A stretch of DNA of 64,000 bases from Leptidea sinapis. Lineage: Eukaryota; Arthropoda; Insecta; Lepidoptera; Pieridae. Under the pieces are notes generated by a model. That model had not been told where the DNA came from. It ran no database searches and worked only from the letters and a program-made list of their open reading frames with translations. The DNA is taken from the NCBI RefSeq assembly GCF_905404315.1, contig NC_066269.1, forward strand, positions 10,796,501 to 10,860,500, given 5' to 3'. Position numbers and translations under genes: made by a program. Below are positions 61,373 through 64,000 of the stretch, one piece after another (positions within the stretch are counted from its first letter, which is position 1; every line of letters begins with the position of its first letter).

Positions 61373-61736
61373 TAGCTGACCCGACAGATGTTGTTCTGTA
61401 GACAATAAAAAAAATACTATTTTATAGGAATTTGCCGATAATATTTAAAAACATCAAGATTTATTTCGTAAAAAATGCTCCCTGAAATGAAATTCTTTCA
61501 CAGCAGAACCGTCAAACCGTGCGTCAATAAATTCTCTCACAGAAAATATGTCCATACAAAACAAATATTGTAAATAAAAATAATTATAGGTCCCAAATCG
61601 AAATAAAAACTATCTATCTCTCAAGTTCGACTAAACTGCACTCCATGAAGTAATCCCCATTAAAATCCGTTCATTAGTTTAGGAGTCCATCGCGGACAAA
61701 CAACGTGTCACGTAATTTATATAATATATTAAGATA
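61373..61736 (+). repeat. CTAGCTGACCC-family repeat, complete
   Basis: ACTAGCTGACCCGACAGATG, TTGTTCTGTAGACAATAAA, CACAGCAGAACCGTCAAACC, ending CCATCGCGGACAAACAACGT and TTTATATAATATATTAAG. It is the uninterrupted relative of the split copy at 10551. Confidence 0.72.
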
Positions 61737-62327
61737 TGCCTACCTAAAAAAAGGCGGTTTTTGTGGGAACTGTGTAACTTCCGCAATTCTTCTTAGAATT
61801 TAAATAATTAAACACCATTTCAAAGTTTATATTTTTGATGAAATATAAACAACTGCTTTGAAATATATATTATATTTATACAAAAAATGATGATAAATTA
61901 AGATTGGAATCTGCTAATCTGTGGTATAGTAATAAGTGTTGTGTGTGGCACATCACTAAGGCGGAAGTACCCGTCAATGAAGTACAATATTATATGTAAG
62001 AAATTAACTTAAACAATATGAATCTTCATGGGTGTGAGCTCTTAAAAAACTATTAATAAAATGGACAAAGTGAAATACAATGCATACATAAGTACTAAAT
62101 GCAAACTTCCATGATTTGGAGACAACTAAACCAATATTTGTACCTATTAGGATTTGAACCAAGGGCCAAAGAAACCAACCTAGTTTTTAATGCCTATATT
62201 GATACACTATGCAAACTACAATGGAGTGCCACTTGGGTTGTTTGATTGAACCCAAAAATCTGAGTGTCACCACAACTATGTTCATCAGTTATTACACTAA
62301 CTTACTGACCCTTCAAAACAAAACAAT

Positions 62328-62647
62328 TTTTTTTTATTTATGATAATAAGAGACGAGATGAGCAGGATGTTCAGCTGATGGTAATTGATACGCCCTGCCC
62401 ATTCAAATGCAGTGCCACTCAGGATTCTAGAAAAACCCAAACATTCTGAGCGGCACTACATTTATGCTCGTCACCGTGAGACATAAGATGTTAAGTCACA
62501 TTTGCCCAGTAACTTCACTAGATACGGCGCCCTTCAGACCGAAACACAGTAATGTTTACACATCACTGCTTCACGGCACAAATAGGCGCCGTTGTGGTAC
62601 CCATAATCTAACCGGCATCCTGTGCAAAGGAGCCTCCCACTGGTAAA
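62328..62647 (-). repeat. Family A repeat, nearly full length
   Basis: TTTTTTTTTATTTATGATAA, GATGAGCAGGATGTTCAGCT, GCCACTCAGGATTCTAGAAA, CGGCGCCCTTCAGACCGAAA, GGCATCCTGTGCAAAGGAGC, CTCCCACTGGTAAA. Flanked by TA-rich DNA. Confidence 0.85.
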
Positions 62648-62897
62648 TATATATATAATGATGCTAGCATTACTTATTATTGATATGATTAATATTATTG
62701 CTATTAAGTATAGGATATATTTATTATTTCGGGAATTTTTGTTCAAATTTAAATTTTATATCATTAAATATATAATGAATAAGCAGAATATTAAATATCA
62801 AATACAAGAGGCCTGATGGAAAGGCTGTGGCCCTATATATATATATACTATATTATTTTCAAATTGTGTATAATAATAATATATACAAAGTTATAAG

Positions 62898-63022
62898 TTT
62901 TCTTTAGTGTAGAGACTCCGTCTCGTGCCAGATTTTGGCGAGACAACACATCCTGAGGATGCCTTGTATAGAGGCGAAGCACGTGTCAATCAAATATTGG
63001 CGGAATTAACACTAAAGAAAAT
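62898..63022 (+). ncRNA. Hammerhead-ribozyme-like element
   Basis: Core 62953-62987: CTGAGGA (fits CUGANGA), a GCCT/AGGC stem with loop TGTATAG, GAAG where GAAA is expected, then CACGTG and GTC (cleavage triplet). Outer arms TTTCTTTAGTGT (62899-62910) and ACACTAAAGAAA (63011 onward) close a long helix. The layout fits the short-helix-III hammerheads reported from Penelope-like elements; one core base (A to G) is changed. Confidence 0.4.
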
Positions 63023-63224
63023 TTAAATCATTTGTATAGTTATGGATTTCTGAAAAGTAACGCCTACTTCAATAAATAATAATTATGTTTATTCAACATT
63101 GTTATGATAAAGGCAAACTTGCAGAGCATTTATTTCTCAAAAAAAGTGTAAAAGTGTAACATATGGCATGCATCCAGAGCAATAGTTTCAACCCATAGGT
63201 AAAATACTAGGATTGTTACCTTCA

Positions 63225-63425
63225 CCGTTAAATATAAAGCCTTTGATTTAAATCTGTGGAACCAACATGATGCAAAAAGACTTGTACTACATGTCGTTCA
63301 TATATGGAATAGATTGCCCAAGGATGTGGTTAAATCAAAATCAGTTTAAGAATAGACTGGACAAACATTTGGATAGATATGGCAAATATAGACGCATCAG
63401 CGAAAGCTGCTTAGTCTATTATAAA
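63225..63425 (+). pseudogene. CR1/L2-like LINE tail remnant
   Basis: One frame gives VVHIWNRLPKDVVKSKS, then a shift gives FKNRLDKHLDRYGKY. The WN.LP..VV.S.SV..FKNRLDK pattern is the shared end of CR1-type and related polyproteins. Confidence 0.62.
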
Positions 63426-64000
63426 TAATAATGTTGTTTACAAAATTACTAAATATAATAAAAGTTGTTTATGTAATTGAGTTTGTATTTATAATAAGTT
63501 ACCGAGTAGCATTAAAAATTTAAATTCTAGATTATTTAAGAATAAACTATTCATAATTTCTATAGTCTTTAATCTTGACTCATAATATTTAGCTATAAAT
63601 ATGATTATTTATTCAAACAAAACAAATCTTATAACTACATTTACAATACTATGACTACGTAAAATTAAAACTATCATTACTTTACTCTTAATTATTATAA
63701 TATCTAATCTTTTTTCTAAATTCTAATGTTAGTTGTACTAAGTTAAATATAAGCATGCTAGCTAATGCTGGTAAAACATTCAAGCTCATTATTGTATAAT
63801 AATACCATGGTATACCATGTTTAATGCAAATAAATATATTATGAAGTCAAGTCACATATTTTTTTAAACTTAAAAAAAATATGTTTCTGTTAATTTACAT
63901 CCACTAATCTACTCTGAAAAAGCATCACAAGCTTTATTGAAACATGCATACCAGTAATATTATGACTTGACAAAACAACAAAGCTCACTTTTTGCTGACC
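63426..64000. other. No gene seen
   Basis: AT-rich sequence with a short inverted motif (ATACCATGGTATACCATG at 63811). Nothing else recognised. Confidence 0.4.

Noticed and set aside
1..64000. CRISPR arrays, bacterial operons, phage or viral genes
   Set aside because: Looked for and not seen. Spliced genes and insect transposons explain the window.

Overview
This is eukaryotic, AT-rich genomic DNA from a lepidopteran (moth or butterfly). Evidence: GT-AG introns; a tRNA-derived SINE of the common lepidopteran type (40312-40600); interspersed repeats of lepidopteran style; and animal genes (USP2-type deubiquitinase, SMIM12, C2H2 zinc finger). I cannot name the species from sequence alone. Most of the window is intron, intergenic DNA or transposon remains.

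Layout. (1) 177-1706: the 3' part of a small unrecognised coiled-coil gene. (2) 3.7-13.7 kb: two long, dead, antisense copies of one Jockey/CR1-like non-LTR retrotransposon (4490-7362 and 10779-13690). The second sits inside an older repeat. (3) 14.2-18.2 kb: a divergent pair of host genes, an eight-finger C2H2 protein on the minus strand and the two-exon SMIM12 homologue on the plus strand. (4) 18.4-28 kb: no recognised gene, only MITEs, foldbacks and LINE/SINE pieces. (5) 28.5-57.7 kb: the main gene, a 12-exon USP2-type ubiquitin protease on the minus strand. I assembled it exon by exon; all intron phases agree and it gives 913 codons, with a long disordered N-terminus and a complete catalytic domain (Cys, His, Asn/Asp boxes and two CxxC pairs). 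(6) 57.7-64 kb: MITEs, SINEs, an RTE-type remnant, a LINE remnant and a hammerhead-like element.

The USP2 introns are heavily invaded. The last intron carries an apparently intact PIF/Harbinger transposon (28934-31712, 3-bp TTA target duplication). Its two genes are interlocked on opposite strands: each gene's second exon lies in the other's intron. Exons 8 and 9 have mobile-element copies only about 7-35 nt from their splice sites. Other introns carry LINE-derived SINEs, nested MITEs, a mariner copy with a SINE inserted in it, and transposase fragments.

The observations most worth checking are the interlocked Harbinger gene pair, two hammerhead-ribozyme-like hairpins (28701-28802 and 62898-63022), a short repeat family whose head and tail both resemble the resident LINE, and a tandem repeat that triplicates a splice acceptor at 1558-1656.
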